A stretch of DNA of 12,625 bases from Thermoflexus sp042408365 (GCF_042408365.1 NZ_JBHOQJ010000015.1:1-12625), one strand, 5' to 3'. Shown: positions 1 to 6,697, counted from the first letter of the stretch. A program made the numbers and translations. Notes: generated by a model from the sequence alone, not told the origin.

Positions 1-244
1 TCTTGCCATCCTGCAGGCGTGCGAGTTGTGCCTGGTGCAACTCCTGGCCATCGTTCTCCAGCCTGACCGAGATCAGGCCCGCGTTCACCTGCGCCGGAGC
101 GTCAAAGGCGTAGTCGGTGGCCTTGATGACGATCCGGGGAATGGTCACCGCGGCTGGCGTGGTAGCACAGCCGGTCAGGACCAGCCCGAGGGCAGCCAAT
201 GCGGTCAACAAGAAAGCGATCAAACGCAAACGTTGAGCTGACAT
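1..244 (-). CDS. Lipoprotein with cupredoxin-like start (partial, C-terminus off the left edge)
   Basis: Read on the - strand from ATG at 244-242, the frame stays open for 81 codons to the window edge. The first 25 residues are a lipoprotein signal peptide: basic start (Arg5, Arg7), hydrophobic core and lipobox LTGC with Cys26. The mature part is beta-rich and contains VRLENDGQELHQAQL (residues 60-74). This resembles the small plastocyanin/cupredoxin-like exported proteins of Chloroflexota, in which a His at about this place (His70) can be a copper ligand. The ligands expected near the C-terminus are outside the window, so copper binding is not shown. A strong Shine-Dalgarno, AAAGGAGG (complement of 253-260), lies 8 nt before the ATG and fixes the start. 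It is the only intact gene on this strand. The lipoprotein call is firm; the cupredoxin fold is inferred. Confidence 0.72.
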   Translation of the reverse strand, partial: MSAQRLRLIAFLLTALAALGLVLTGCATTPAAVTIPRIVIKATDYAFDAPAQVNAGLISVRLENDGQELHQAQLARLQDGK

Positions 245-475
245 TCAATGTGCCTCCTTTGGTCGGAGTAGGACAAATTGGTGGGTAGGTATGCGCTGAA
301 GCTTGGTCTGGTGACCCATTGCGCCCTCAATCTGTGCAGGGCGACTGAAGGTCTTGCCACAGAGGGTGCATCGGTGGAGCCGGTCTTTCCGGCTGTGGAG
401 GACGATGGGGCCTTGGCCTACCTGTTCCCTGGCCGGGCCATCCGGATGGTGGCCAAACGCTTTGTGCGGGCCCAT
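245..475 (-). pseudogene. Decayed IS transposase, N-terminal zinc-ribbon fragment (copy A)
   Basis: An ATG at 475-473 with SD AGGAGG (complement of 485-490, 9 nt upstream) opens a 76-codon frame that stops at 247-245. Residues 5-42 (AFGHHPDGPAREQVGQGPI, then HSRKDRLHRCTLCGKTF) match what I recall of the N-terminus of IS transposases common in Chloroflexota: a zinc ribbon of the form CPNPDCPARGQVGQG, HSRKERR, CTVCGKTF. The first Cys pair is lost (GHHPDGP), the second (CTLC) is kept. Resemblance fades after about residue 45, and the catalytic domain is absent. The stop TGA abuts the ATG of the lipoprotein on the same strand, so the relic was truncated right at that gene's 5' side. A related copy in opposite orientation starts at 747. 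The family name is from memory of its pattern; decay is clear from the lost cysteines and missing C-terminus. Confidence 0.6.
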
Positions 476-561
476 GGCTTTCCACCTCCTGAGCGTAGGT
501 TGGGGTGGAAGCCCATCGGGACCCGTTCCTCTTGTCGTCATCCGGTGTCGTCCAAGTTTAA

Positions 562-655
562 GCGCATCGCTGCCAGCGTAATTAACCGGGGTGAGGAAAA
601 GGGGGATATATGGTTTAGAAAAAGTCAACAAGAGAGCTATCAGGCAGCGATGCGC
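562..655. repeat. Perfect 13-bp inverted repeat around a 68-bp AT-rich spacer
   Basis: GCGCATCGCTGCC at 562-574 is the exact reverse complement of GGCAGCGATGCGC at 643-655. Homology just outside the 13 bp is low, but it returns near the two transposase starts: the ATG lies 99 nt (copy A) and 104 nt (copy B) from the inner tip of its repeat. The simplest reading is that these are the left terminal inverted repeats of two related IS copies facing each other. The spacer 575-642 is the most AT-rich stretch of the region and has a TATAT core at 606-612. Neither strand has a -35/-10 pair with good spacing. Confidence 0.6.
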
Positions 656-746
656 AGAACCGTGAGGAAGGGACGGGGGGCGGACCCACCAGGCGGGCCC
701 CATGGGAGTCTTTCCGGAGATCGGAGCGGAGCCGAGGGAGGCGTTG

Positions 747-955
747 ATGGACCCGCTGCGGGCGTTCGGCTCCCATCCCGGCTGTCCGGCCGGGGCCCGG
801 TGGGCAGCGGTCCCATCCGCGTTCATTGTCGGAAAGGGCGAAGCGATGGTTGCCACATGGGCGGTAAGTCCTTCCGTGCACATCGGGGGACACCGCTCGA
901 TCGCCACCACGCGGCGGGCCGGACAGCACAGTCCCTCTCGCTCCTGCGATGGCCG
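747..955 (+). pseudogene. Decayed IS transposase, frameshifted N-terminal fragment (copy B)
   Basis: An ATG at 747 preceded by GGGAGG starts MDPLRAFGSHPGCPA. After about base 790 the match continues one frame over, with GPIRVHCRKGRSDG, GGKSFRAHRGTPLDRHH and a leucine-rich stretch to about 955. Aligned by eye with copy A (opposite strand, 475 downwards), the bases share long runs such as CCCATC, CGGAAAG and CCGGCC. Copy B lacks one base between the shared CCGGCC and CCCATC, which explains the frame change. The RGTPLDRHH block corresponds to the RGTPFYRL-like segment just after the zinc ribbon in this transposase type. Cysteines of the second pair are lost (GCHMGG). The catalytic part is absent or unrecognisable. 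Start and end are approximate; the end is where I stop seeing resemblance. Confidence 0.58.
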
Positions 956-1260
956 GACGGGGCGAACCCTTCTTCGAACTCGTCCAACATTCAGCCCGTG
1001 GGGGATCGAAACCGCTGGGGCTGCTGTCAGAGGATCTTCACGCGAAACACGGCTGGCCCTCCACGAGGAGAGGTCTGAACGTGAAGCATCCCCCAGCCGA
1101 TTTGTGCGACAGGTCTATTGACCGCCAGGACTGCGACCAAGCGGGCCAGTACGTCTTCGACCGGAAGCGCCGATGTGAACCCCCAGCGCTCGGTTGGTGG
1201 GATCCTCGCGATCCACGGCCGGCTCGCCCCATCGTGGAAGGGTCGCCTCGCTCCAGGCCG
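956..1260. other. Intergenic stretch with no recognisable gene
   Basis: This stretch between transposase relic B and the DUF3048 gene has open frames on both strands, but none has a convincing ribosome binding site, domain or codon pattern. It could be further eroded IS sequence, but I could not match it to the rest of a transposase. I found no second copy of the 13-bp repeat at 562/643 that would mark the other end of an element. Confidence 0.5.
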
Positions 1261-1263
1261 TGC

Positions 1264-1269
1264 TATACT
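1264..1269 (+). promoter_or_regulatory. Possible -10 box for the DUF3048 gene
   Basis: TATACT lies 34 nt before the chosen ATG, a sensible distance for a short leader of about 28 nt. The expected -35 position (about 1241-1246) has no TTGACA-like sequence, so the call rests on the -10 alone. Confidence 0.35.
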
Positions 1270-1303
1270 TGCGGTTGGATTTCGGAAAGCGGAGCGCGCT
1301 GCG

Positions 1304-2434
1304 ATGGGACGATGGACGCTTCGAACTCTGATGGTGGGGATATGGCTGATGGCCGCCTGCGGGCCCCGTCCGACCTCGGAAGGGCCGCGGCCCCCCACCC
1401 CGACGATGCCGCCGCCCCTGGCGGTCGATGAGAGGGCTGCCACACCCACACCCCTACCTCCGCCAACCCCCACGGTCCATGCGGCGGAAACGATGGAGGA
1501 ATTCCCGCCCGACGTGAACCCGTTGACCGGGCTCCGGGTGCCGGATCCCTCGGTGCTCAACCGGCGCCCGTTGGCCATCAAGATCTCGAACTATCCGCCC
1601 GTGGTCCGGCCGCAATCCGGGGTGGATCTGGCGGACATCGTCTTCGAGCATTACGCCGAGGGCGGGGTGACGCGCTTCACGGCGATCTACCTGAGCCAGG
1701 ACGCGGAGCCGGTGGGCTCGGTCCGCAGCGCCCGGTTGATCGACCTGGAGATCCCGGCCATGTTCAAGGCGATCCTCGCCTACTCCGGCGCCAGCGCCGG
1801 GGTCAACGCGCGGATCCGCGCCTCGGACTTCATCGAGCGCGCCCTGAGCCCAGACTTCGGGGTGGGCGCACCGGTCTTCTGGCGCATCCCTCGGGAGGGG
1901 GTGGCCTTGGAGCATACTTTGTTCACCAGCACCCGTCGGCTCTGGGCGGAGGCCACCCGCCGCGGGATCAACGGGCGGCAGGACCTACGGGGGATGGTGT
2001 TCGCGGAACAGCCCCCGGCGGGCGGCCGGCCGGTCTCGACCTTGATCATCCCCTACCGCGTGGAGCCGGTCACCTGGCGCTACGACCCGGGGTCCGGCCG
2101 CTGGCTCCGCTGGACGGCCGGACAGCCCCATATGGACGCCCTCACCGGCCGCCAGCTCTCCGCGGCGAACGTGGTCGTGGTCTACGCGCACCATCAGACC
2201 ACCGACATCGTGGAGGACCGGCTGGGAAGCCTCTCCATCGAGATCCAGATCTGGGGAAGCGGCCGGGTTCAGGTCTTCCGGGACGGCCGGATGTTTGAAG
2301 GGCAATGGCAGCGCTTCCGGCGGGAGGATATGCTCCGCTTCGTCGACGCCAACGGGAAACCCATCCCGTTGAAGCCCGGCAACACCTGGTTCCAGATGGC
2401 TCCGCTGGATATGCAGGCCCAGTTCTCTCCTTGA
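1304..2434 (+). CDS. DUF3048 (YerB-like) lipoprotein
   Basis: 376 residues. The start at 1304 is chosen because it gives a proper lipoprotein signal: MGRWTLRTLM, a hydrophobic core and lipobox LMAAC (Cys19). A start at 1118 would add 62 arginine-rich residues with no function. A Pro/Thr-rich linker (about 21-58) ties the lipid anchor to the folded part. The N-terminal DUF3048 domain starts at NPLTGLRVPD (72-81) and continues through RPLAIKISNYPPVVRPQSG, DIVFEHYAEGGVTRF and VGSVRSARLIDLEI (about 88-150). The C-terminal DUF3048 domain follows, with NVVVVYAHHQTTDIVED (289-305), GRVQVFRDGRMFEGQW and a closing PGNTWFQMAPL. The family is known as YerB in Bacillus; its biochemical role is not established, and an extracytoplasmic, membrane-anchored place is inferred. 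GGAG at 1291-1294 is a modest SD. It appears to be a single-gene unit, because a terminator overlaps its stop. Confidence 0.93.
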   Translation: MGRWTLRTLMVGIWLMAACGPRPTSEGPRPPTPTMPPPLAVDERAATPTPLPPPTPTVHAAETMEEFPPDVNPLTGLRVPDPSVLNRRPLAIKISNYPPVVRPQSGVDLADIVFEHYAEGGVTRFTAIYLSQDAEPVGSVRSARLIDLEIPAMFKAILAYSGASAGVNARIRASDFIERALSPDFGVGAPVFWRIPREGVALEHTLFTSTRRLWAEATRRGINGRQDLRGMVFAEQPPAGGRPVSTLIIPYRVEPVTWRYDPGSGRWLRWTAGQPHMDALTGRQLSAANVVVVYAHHQTTDIVEDRLGSLSIEIQIWGSGRVQVFRDGRMFEGQWQRFRREDMLRFVDANGKPIPLKPGNTWFQMAPLDMQAQFSP

Positions 2435-2460
2435 GGTCATCTCAAGGCTTGTTGCTTTGT
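2429..2460 (+). terminator. Intrinsic terminator overlapping the DUF3048 stop codon
   Basis: CCTTGAG (2429-2435), loop GTCAT, CTCAAGG (2441-2447): a perfect 7-bp stem followed by the T-rich run CTTGTTGCTTTGT. The TGA stop (2432-2434) sits inside the 5' arm. Confidence 0.65.
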
Positions 2461-2565
2461 CTAGCGAGCGTCCGGGGCTATGGGTGACCCGACTCCACGA
2501 ATAGATATCAAGCGACGGAACTCCTGAGGACGAAGGCCCTATCGCCCTGCTGTTCCGAGGATCCT

Positions 2566-3231
2566 ATGGATACCCGGACCCTGATCCGCAAGACGTTGAT
2601 CCAGATGGCCCTTCAGCGGGCCCGCCCGGGGACGGGAAGTCGTTGGGAGCTGATCCGGAGGAGGCCTTCTATGCCCTCCCTTCCCAACCTCGCGGCGATC
2701 CTAGGCCCGATCCCATGGGCCGTGGTCGGCGCCCTGGCGGCCCGCCACTACATGCCGGAGCGGGCCACCCAAGATCTGGACATCGCCGTTCTGGAGAAAG
2801 ACGCATCCGAGGTCCGTGGCCGTCTGCAGCAGGCGGGGTTCCGGTATGTCGGTGCCGCTTGGGTTTCCCCAGAAGGGGTGAGCGTGGACGTTTTGGAGCT
2901 CAATGCTCCATGGGCGGAGCCCGCTTTGCAAGCGGCTCAGGGGAACCGGGATGCGGCCGGGTTTCCGATCCTGCCTTTGCCCTACTTAATCCTGATGAAG
3001 TTCGAGGCGGGACGAATGCAGGACCTGGCGGACATCGCCCGCATGCTGGGTATGGCCGCTTCCGATCAGGTGGATGCGGTTCGAGAGGTGTTCCGACGGT
3101 ATCGCCCCGAGGATCTAGAGGATCTGGAGAGCCTGCTGACGCTGGGGCGGCTGGAGTGGATGGGGCCCGAAGGCGCATCGTCGCCATCCATCGATGAGCG
3201 CGTTGATCCCGACGATCAGGAGCTCGCTTGA
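2566..3231 (+). CDS. Nucleotidyltransferase-fold protein (AbiEii/DUF6036-like)
   Basis: 221 residues. It shows the minimal nucleotidyltransferase pattern: VVGALAARHY (53-62), then TQDLDIAV (68-75) with the two metal-binding aspartates, and VSVDVLEL (105-112) supplying the third acidic position. The helix LPYLILMKFEAGRMQDLADIARM (138-160) is the K-x(4)-R-x(2)-D-x(2)-D block seen in AbiEii-type and DUF6036 proteins. The substrate is unknown. Relatives act as toxins that modify tRNA or as plain housekeeping enzymes, and no antitoxin-like gene is beside it, so I do not call it a toxin. The first 40 residues are basic and lack a recognisable domain; Met36 is a possible later start, but GAGG at 2557-2560 supports 2566. 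It follows a terminator by over 100 bp and precedes yjbQ by 31 bp, so it may head the downstream gene run. Confidence 0.75.
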   Translation: MDTRTLIRKTLIQMALQRARPGTGSRWELIRRRPSMPSLPNLAAILGPIPWAVVGALAARHYMPERATQDLDIAVLEKDASEVRGRLQQAGFRYVGAAWVSPEGVSVDVLELNAPWAEPALQAAQGNRDAAGFPILPLPYLILMKFEAGRMQDLADIARMLGMAASDQVDAVREVFRRYRPEDLEDLESLLTLGRLEWMGPEGASSPSIDERVDPDDQELA

Positions 3232-3262
3232 AGGCCCAACGGGTTGCAATGGGAGTCGGCAG

Positions 3263-3679
3263 ATGGTGGTCACCGAGCGCTTGACGGTACGGACGAACGG
3301 GAATAACCACGTCGTGGACTTAACGGAACAGGTGGCGGAGGCGGTGGCCCGCTCCGGCCTGAAGGCGGGCATCGTGGCGGTTTTCGTCCCGGGCTCCACC
3401 GCTGGGGTCACCACGATGGAGTTCGAGCCGGGGGCGGTGGAGGACCTCCAGCGTTGGTTCGAGGAGGCGATCCCCGCCGCGCGGGAGTACCGTCATAATC
3501 TTCGGTGGGGGGATCAAAACGGGCATTCCCACCTTCGGGCCTCGCTGCTCGGTCCCTCCCTGACCGTTCCGTTTCAGGATCGCCGGTTGTTGCTTGGGAC
3601 CTGGCAGCAGATCGTCCTGGTGGATTTCGATGTCCGCCCCCGCCGGCGGGAGATCATCGTTCAAATCATCGGGGAGTGA
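3263..3679 (+). CDS. yjbQ: YjbQ family (UPF0047) protein, secondary thiamine-phosphate synthase type
   Basis: 138 residues, the usual length for this single-domain family. The start at 3263 has SD GGGAG (3251-3255) 7 nt upstream; an in-frame ATG at 3194 would overlap the preceding gene and add 23 unrelated residues. Family marks are VPGSTAGVTTMEFEPG (42-57), NGHSHLRASLLGPSLTVPF (86-104), where the His and Ser line up with the conserved H-x-K/R-A-S block, and LLLGTWQQIVLVDFD (109-123). Members form trimers. E. coli YjbQ has weak thiamine-phosphate synthase activity, but the physiological role is not settled, so the enzyme name is a family label. The stop is 6 bp before nadE, a spacing that suggests one transcript. 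Confidence 0.9.
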   Translation: MVVTERLTVRTNGNNHVVDLTEQVAEAVARSGLKAGIVAVFVPGSTAGVTTMEFEPGAVEDLQRWFEEAIPAAREYRHNLRWGDQNGHSHLRASLLGPSLTVPFQDRRLLLGTWQQIVLVDFDVRPRRREIIVQIIGE

Positions 3680-3685
3680 GGGCGC

Positions 3686-4573
3686 ATGCGGACCTGGAAG
3701 CTCATCGAGCAGAACGGGATGTTGGATCCCCAGCGCGTCCGGGAGTGGGTGGACGCCCGGATGCGGATCGATCCGGACCTGGTGCGCGGGGTGCTGGTCC
3801 GCTTCATCCGGGATGAGATCACCAAGTTCGGGATGAAGCGGGCGGTGATCGGCCTCTCGGGCGGGGTCGACTCCTCGCTGACCTGTTTCCTGGCCGCCGA
3901 GGCGCTGGGCCCGGAGAACGTCCTGGCGGTGCGCATGCCCTATCGCACCTCCTCCCCCGACAGCCTGCTCCACGCCCATCTGGTCATCGAGCAGCTGGGG
4001 GTGCCCTCGGAGACGGTGGAGATCACCCCTATGGTGGAGCCGCTCTTCGAGCGGTTCCCCGATATGGACGCCCGGCGGCGGGGCAACGTGATGGCCCGGA
4101 TGCGGATGATCATCCTCTACGACCTCTCCGCCGCTTGGGGCGGGATGGTGGTGGGCACCAGCAACAAGACCGAGATCCTGTTGGGCTACTTCACCCTCTA
4201 CGGCGACGGCGCGTACGCCCTGGCCCCCTTAGGGGACCTGTACAAAAACCAGGTCCGCCAGCTGGCCCGGGCCGTCGGGGTGCCGGAGGAGATCGTCCGC
4301 AAACCCCCCACGGCGGACCTCTGGTTGGGCCAGACCGATGAGGGGGAGCTGGGGGTGACGTACGATGAGGCCGATCGCATCCTCTACTTGTTGGTGGAAG
4401 AGCGGATGACCTTGGAGCAGGTCATCGCGCTGGGGTTTGACGGGGAGACCGTGCGCCGCCTGTGGCAGATGGTCCGCGACACCCAGTTCAAACGCCGGAC
4501 GCCGATCATCGCGAAACTGACCTCCCGCACGGTGGGGATCGATTTCCGGTACCTTCGGGACTGGGGGCATTGA
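3686..4573 (+). CDS. nadE: NAD+ synthase, ammonia-dependent type
   Basis: 295 residues. It makes NAD+ from deamido-NAD+ (nicotinate adenine dinucleotide), ATP and an amide donor, the last step of NAD synthesis, in the cytoplasm. The ATP pyrophosphatase P-loop is SGGVDSS (58-64). Further conserved blocks are VVGTSNKTEILLGYFTLYGD (155-174), PLGDLYKNQV (181-190) and KPPTADLWLGQTDEGELG (206-223). No N-terminal nitrilase (glutaminase) domain is present, so ammonia is the likely donor. The usual GDGGAD-type stretch reads GDGAYALAPLGD here. Residues 1-45 form a helical lead-in. The stop overlaps the next start as TGATG, so nadE and rsmD are probably translationally coupled. Confidence 0.96.
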   Translation: MRTWKLIEQNGMLDPQRVREWVDARMRIDPDLVRGVLVRFIRDEITKFGMKRAVIGLSGGVDSSLTCFLAAEALGPENVLAVRMPYRTSSPDSLLHAHLVIEQLGVPSETVEITPMVEPLFERFPDMDARRRGNVMARMRMIILYDLSAAWGGMVVGTSNKTEILLGYFTLYGDGAYALAPLGDLYKNQVRQLARAVGVPEEIVRKPPTADLWLGQTDEGELGVTYDEADRILYLLVEERMTLEQVIALGFDGETVRRLWQMVRDTQFKRRTPIIAKLTSRTVGIDFRYLRDWGH

Positions 4574-5151
4574 TGCGGGTGATCTCGGGCTCCGCGAAGG
4601 GCCGCCGGCTGAAGAGCCTCCCGGGCCCCGGCACCCGACCGATCACCGATCGCGTGAAGACGGCCCTTTTCGACATCCTCGGGCCAGCGGTGGCCGGGGC
4701 TCGGGTGCTCGATCTGTTCGCGGGAACCGGCAGCGTGGGCATCGAAGCCCTGAGCCGCGGGGCCGCGGAGGCGGTGTTCGTGGACAAGGATCCCCGGGCG
4801 ATCCGGGTGCTCCGGGAGAACCTGCAGGGGACCGGCCTGGCGGACCGGGCCCGGGTGGTGCGGGCGGACGTGTTCGCCTTCCTGCGTTCGGGGCCTCCCC
4901 ACCCCTTCGATCTGATCTACATCGCCCCGCCCCAGTACCGGGGCTGGTGGCGCCGCACCCTGGAGCTCCTGGATGAGCGGCCGGGATGGCTCGCCCCGGA
5001 GGGGACCGCGGTGGTCCAGATCCACCCGCGGGAGTTCGAGGAGGTCCCGCTCCGCCATCTGCGGTTGGCGGATCGCCGGGATTACGGGAGCACGCACCTC
5101 CTCTTTTATCGACGGCACGAGGGAGAACCGCCTCCGGCTTCGGGGCCGTGA
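4573..5151 (+). CDS. rsmD: RsmD-like 16S rRNA guanine-N2 methyltransferase
   Basis: 192 residues, typical length. In E. coli RsmD methylates G966 of 16S rRNA with S-adenosylmethionine. The family opening MRVISGSAKGRRL is intact and fixes the start, which shares one base with the nadE stop. TRPITDRVKTALFDIL (21-36) is the conserved substrate-side block. The SAM motif I is VLDLFAGTGSVG (45-56), with VDKD (70-73) as the acidic ribose-binding strand end. Motif IV, normally DPPY, reads IAPPQY (117-122): an Ala replaces the Asp, and a Gln is inserted before Tyr. I recall the same variant in other Chloroflexota and Firmicutes RsmD-like proteins, so it may be a clade form and not decay. The C-terminal end is short and disordered. 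Confidence 0.88.
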   Translation: MRVISGSAKGRRLKSLPGPGTRPITDRVKTALFDILGPAVAGARVLDLFAGTGSVGIEALSRGAAEAVFVDKDPRAIRVLRENLQGTGLADRARVVRADVFAFLRSGPPHPFDLIYIAPPQYRGWWRRTLELLDERPGWLAPEGTAVVQIHPREFEEVPLRHLRLADRRDYGSTHLLFYRRHEGEPPPASGP

Positions 5152-5164
5152 AAGGGGGTGGCGG

Positions 5165-6277
5165 ATGCCGCGCACGGGTTTTGCGGATCTTCCTTTGCAT
5201 ACCGGTCGGGCTCCCCGCTGGCTGTTCGTGCGGATGACCGCCCTGGCCCGGGAGATCGTGACCGTTCTGGTGGACGAGTTCGGGACGGCCGAGGTGCTCC
5301 GCCGCCTGAGCGACCCGTATTGGTTCCAGGCCTTCGGGTGCCTCCTGGGCTACGACTGGCACTCCAGCGGGGTGACCACGGTGGTCTGCGGCGCCCTGAA
5401 GGAGGCGATGAAAGACGTCGGCCGGGACCTGGGCCTTTTCGTTGCGGGCGGGAAGGGGAAGGTCTCCCGTCGGACGCCGGAGGAGATCGAGGCGGCCTCC
5501 CGGCACCTCCAGGCCGATCCGGCCCCGCTGATCCACGCCAGCCGGATGGCCGCGAAGGTCGACAACCACGCGCTGCAGGACGGCTATCAGATTTATCACC
5601 ACGTGATGGTCTTCGACCGCGAGGGGCGGTGGGCGGTGATCCAGCAGGGGATGAACCCGGGCAACCGCTACGCCCGCCGGTATCACTGGCTGAGCGAAAC
5701 GCTGGTCGATTTCGTCCGCGAGCCCCACGCGGCGGTCTGCTGCGATGAACAAACGCACCCCCTGAACATGGTGGCCGCGGAGGCGGAGGAGGCCCGCCGG
5801 GCGGTGGCCGAGCTCTCCCGCGAGAAGCCGTGGCGCCTGCTTCAGGAGCTCAAGCGTCTCCAACGCTTGCGCCTCCCACCCCACCACGAGATCCTGCTCC
5901 GGGACATCCATCCGGACCACCTCGCCTCGATCTTCGTGAAGACCTACGAGGCCCAGCCCGCTTCGTTCTCGGAGCTCCTGGGCCTTCCGCAGGTGGGCGC
6001 CAAGACCATCCGCGCCCTGGCCCTGCTGGCGGAGCTGCTTTATGGGACGCCGCTCTCCTTCCGCGACCCCGCGCGTTTCGCCTTCGCCCATGGGGGGAAA
6101 GATCGGCATCCCTTCCCCGTGGACCGCGCGCTGTACGATCGCTCCATCCGGATCCTTCACGAGGCCGTGGAGCGGGCCCGCTTGGGGGATCGGGAGCGGC
6201 TGGAAGCCCTGCGACGCCTTGCGGAATGGCAACGACGATGGTCCCAGCACCCGGAAGATGCGCCAACGAACGTCTGA
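5165..6277 (+). CDS. DUF763 domain protein
   Basis: 370 residues, one full-length DUF763 domain. The start is set by the family signature MPRTGFADLPLHTGRAPRWL and a G-rich SD (AAGGGGG) upstream; it lies 13 bp after rsmD. Conserved blocks are FGCLLGYDWHSSGVTTVVCG (57-76), KVDNHALQDGYQIYHHVM (131-148), VIQQGMN (158-164), RRYHWLSE (171-178), and, near the end, LLGLPQVGAKTIRALALLAE (271-290) followed by FAFAHGGKDRHPFPVDRALYD (306-326). The LPQVGAKTIRAL stretch looks like a helix-hairpin-helix DNA-contact motif, and the conserved His, Asp and Lys residues would suit a nucleic-acid enzyme. That is inference, since no activity is established for the family. DUF763 occurs mainly in archaea and thermophilic bacteria. 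Confidence 0.9.
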   Translation: MPRTGFADLPLHTGRAPRWLFVRMTALAREIVTVLVDEFGTAEVLRRLSDPYWFQAFGCLLGYDWHSSGVTTVVCGALKEAMKDVGRDLGLFVAGGKGKVSRRTPEEIEAASRHLQADPAPLIHASRMAAKVDNHALQDGYQIYHHVMVFDREGRWAVIQQGMNPGNRYARRYHWLSETLVDFVREPHAAVCCDEQTHPLNMVAAEAEEARRAVAELSREKPWRLLQELKRLQRLRLPPHHEILLRDIHPDHLASIFVKTYEAQPASFSELLGLPQVGAKTIRALALLAELLYGTPLSFRDPARFAFAHGGKDRHPFPVDRALYDRSIRILHEAVERARLGDRERLEALRRLAEWQRRWSQHPEDAPTNV

Positions 6278-6340
6278 CCCTCGATCCGCTCTCGGGGATG
6301 GCGGTGCGCTCCGTCCGGATCCATCCCATCGAGGTGGCCC

Positions 6341-6694
6341 ATGCCGAGCTCCCTGCATCCAGCTTGGATCCCTCTCCTCGTTCTGCTCTATCAATGTCTC
6401 GTCGTCGTTGCGAACATCGGGTTCAAACGATCGGCGGAGAGCGGGACGGCCTTGGCCTTTCTGGCATGGCAGATCCTGGGCAACCTCTCCGGCTTCCTCA
6501 GCGTGTTGACCTATACAGCCCTTCTCCGTTGGCTCCCCGTGCACGTCGCCGTGAGCCTCACGATGGGGCTGGGCTTCGCCAGCGTTCAGGTCTTCACCGC
6601 CTGGCTGATCTTCCATGAGCCGATCGGGCTCTGGAAATGGGTGGGGACGGCGCTGGTGGTCCTCGGCGTCACCCTGATCGCGAGGGGACGCTGA
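6341..6694 (+). CDS. Half-size EamA/SMR-like membrane protein (four helices)
   Basis: 117 residues with four predicted membrane helices: about 9-27, 38-62, 68-91 and 98-115. The last helix and its lead-in (IFHEPIGLWKWVGTALVVLGVTLIARG) are the standard C-terminal hairpin of drug/metabolite transporters of the SMR and EamA type. Helix 1 lacks the essential Glu of true small multidrug pumps such as EmrE; it reads LYQCLVVVANIGFKRSAE. This favours an EamA half-unit or an ArnE/ArnF-like role that works as a dimer, possibly on lipid-linked substrates (inference). GAGGTG at 6331-6336 is the SD, 4 nt before the start. The next gene begins 3 bp after its stop, so the two are very likely co-expressed. 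Confidence 0.8.
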   Translation: MPSSLHPAWIPLLVLLYQCLVVVANIGFKRSAESGTALAFLAWQILGNLSGFLSVLTYTALLRWLPVHVAVSLTMGLGFASVQVFTAWLIFHEPIGLWKWVGTALVVLGVTLIARGR

Positions 6695-6697
6695 GCT

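Noticed and set aside
575..642. Outward promoter on the - strand inside the AT-rich spacer (TTGACT and TATAT present)
   Set aside because: The spacing between the two boxes is about 12-14 bp, too short for a normal sigma-70 promoter, and alternative boxes are poor.
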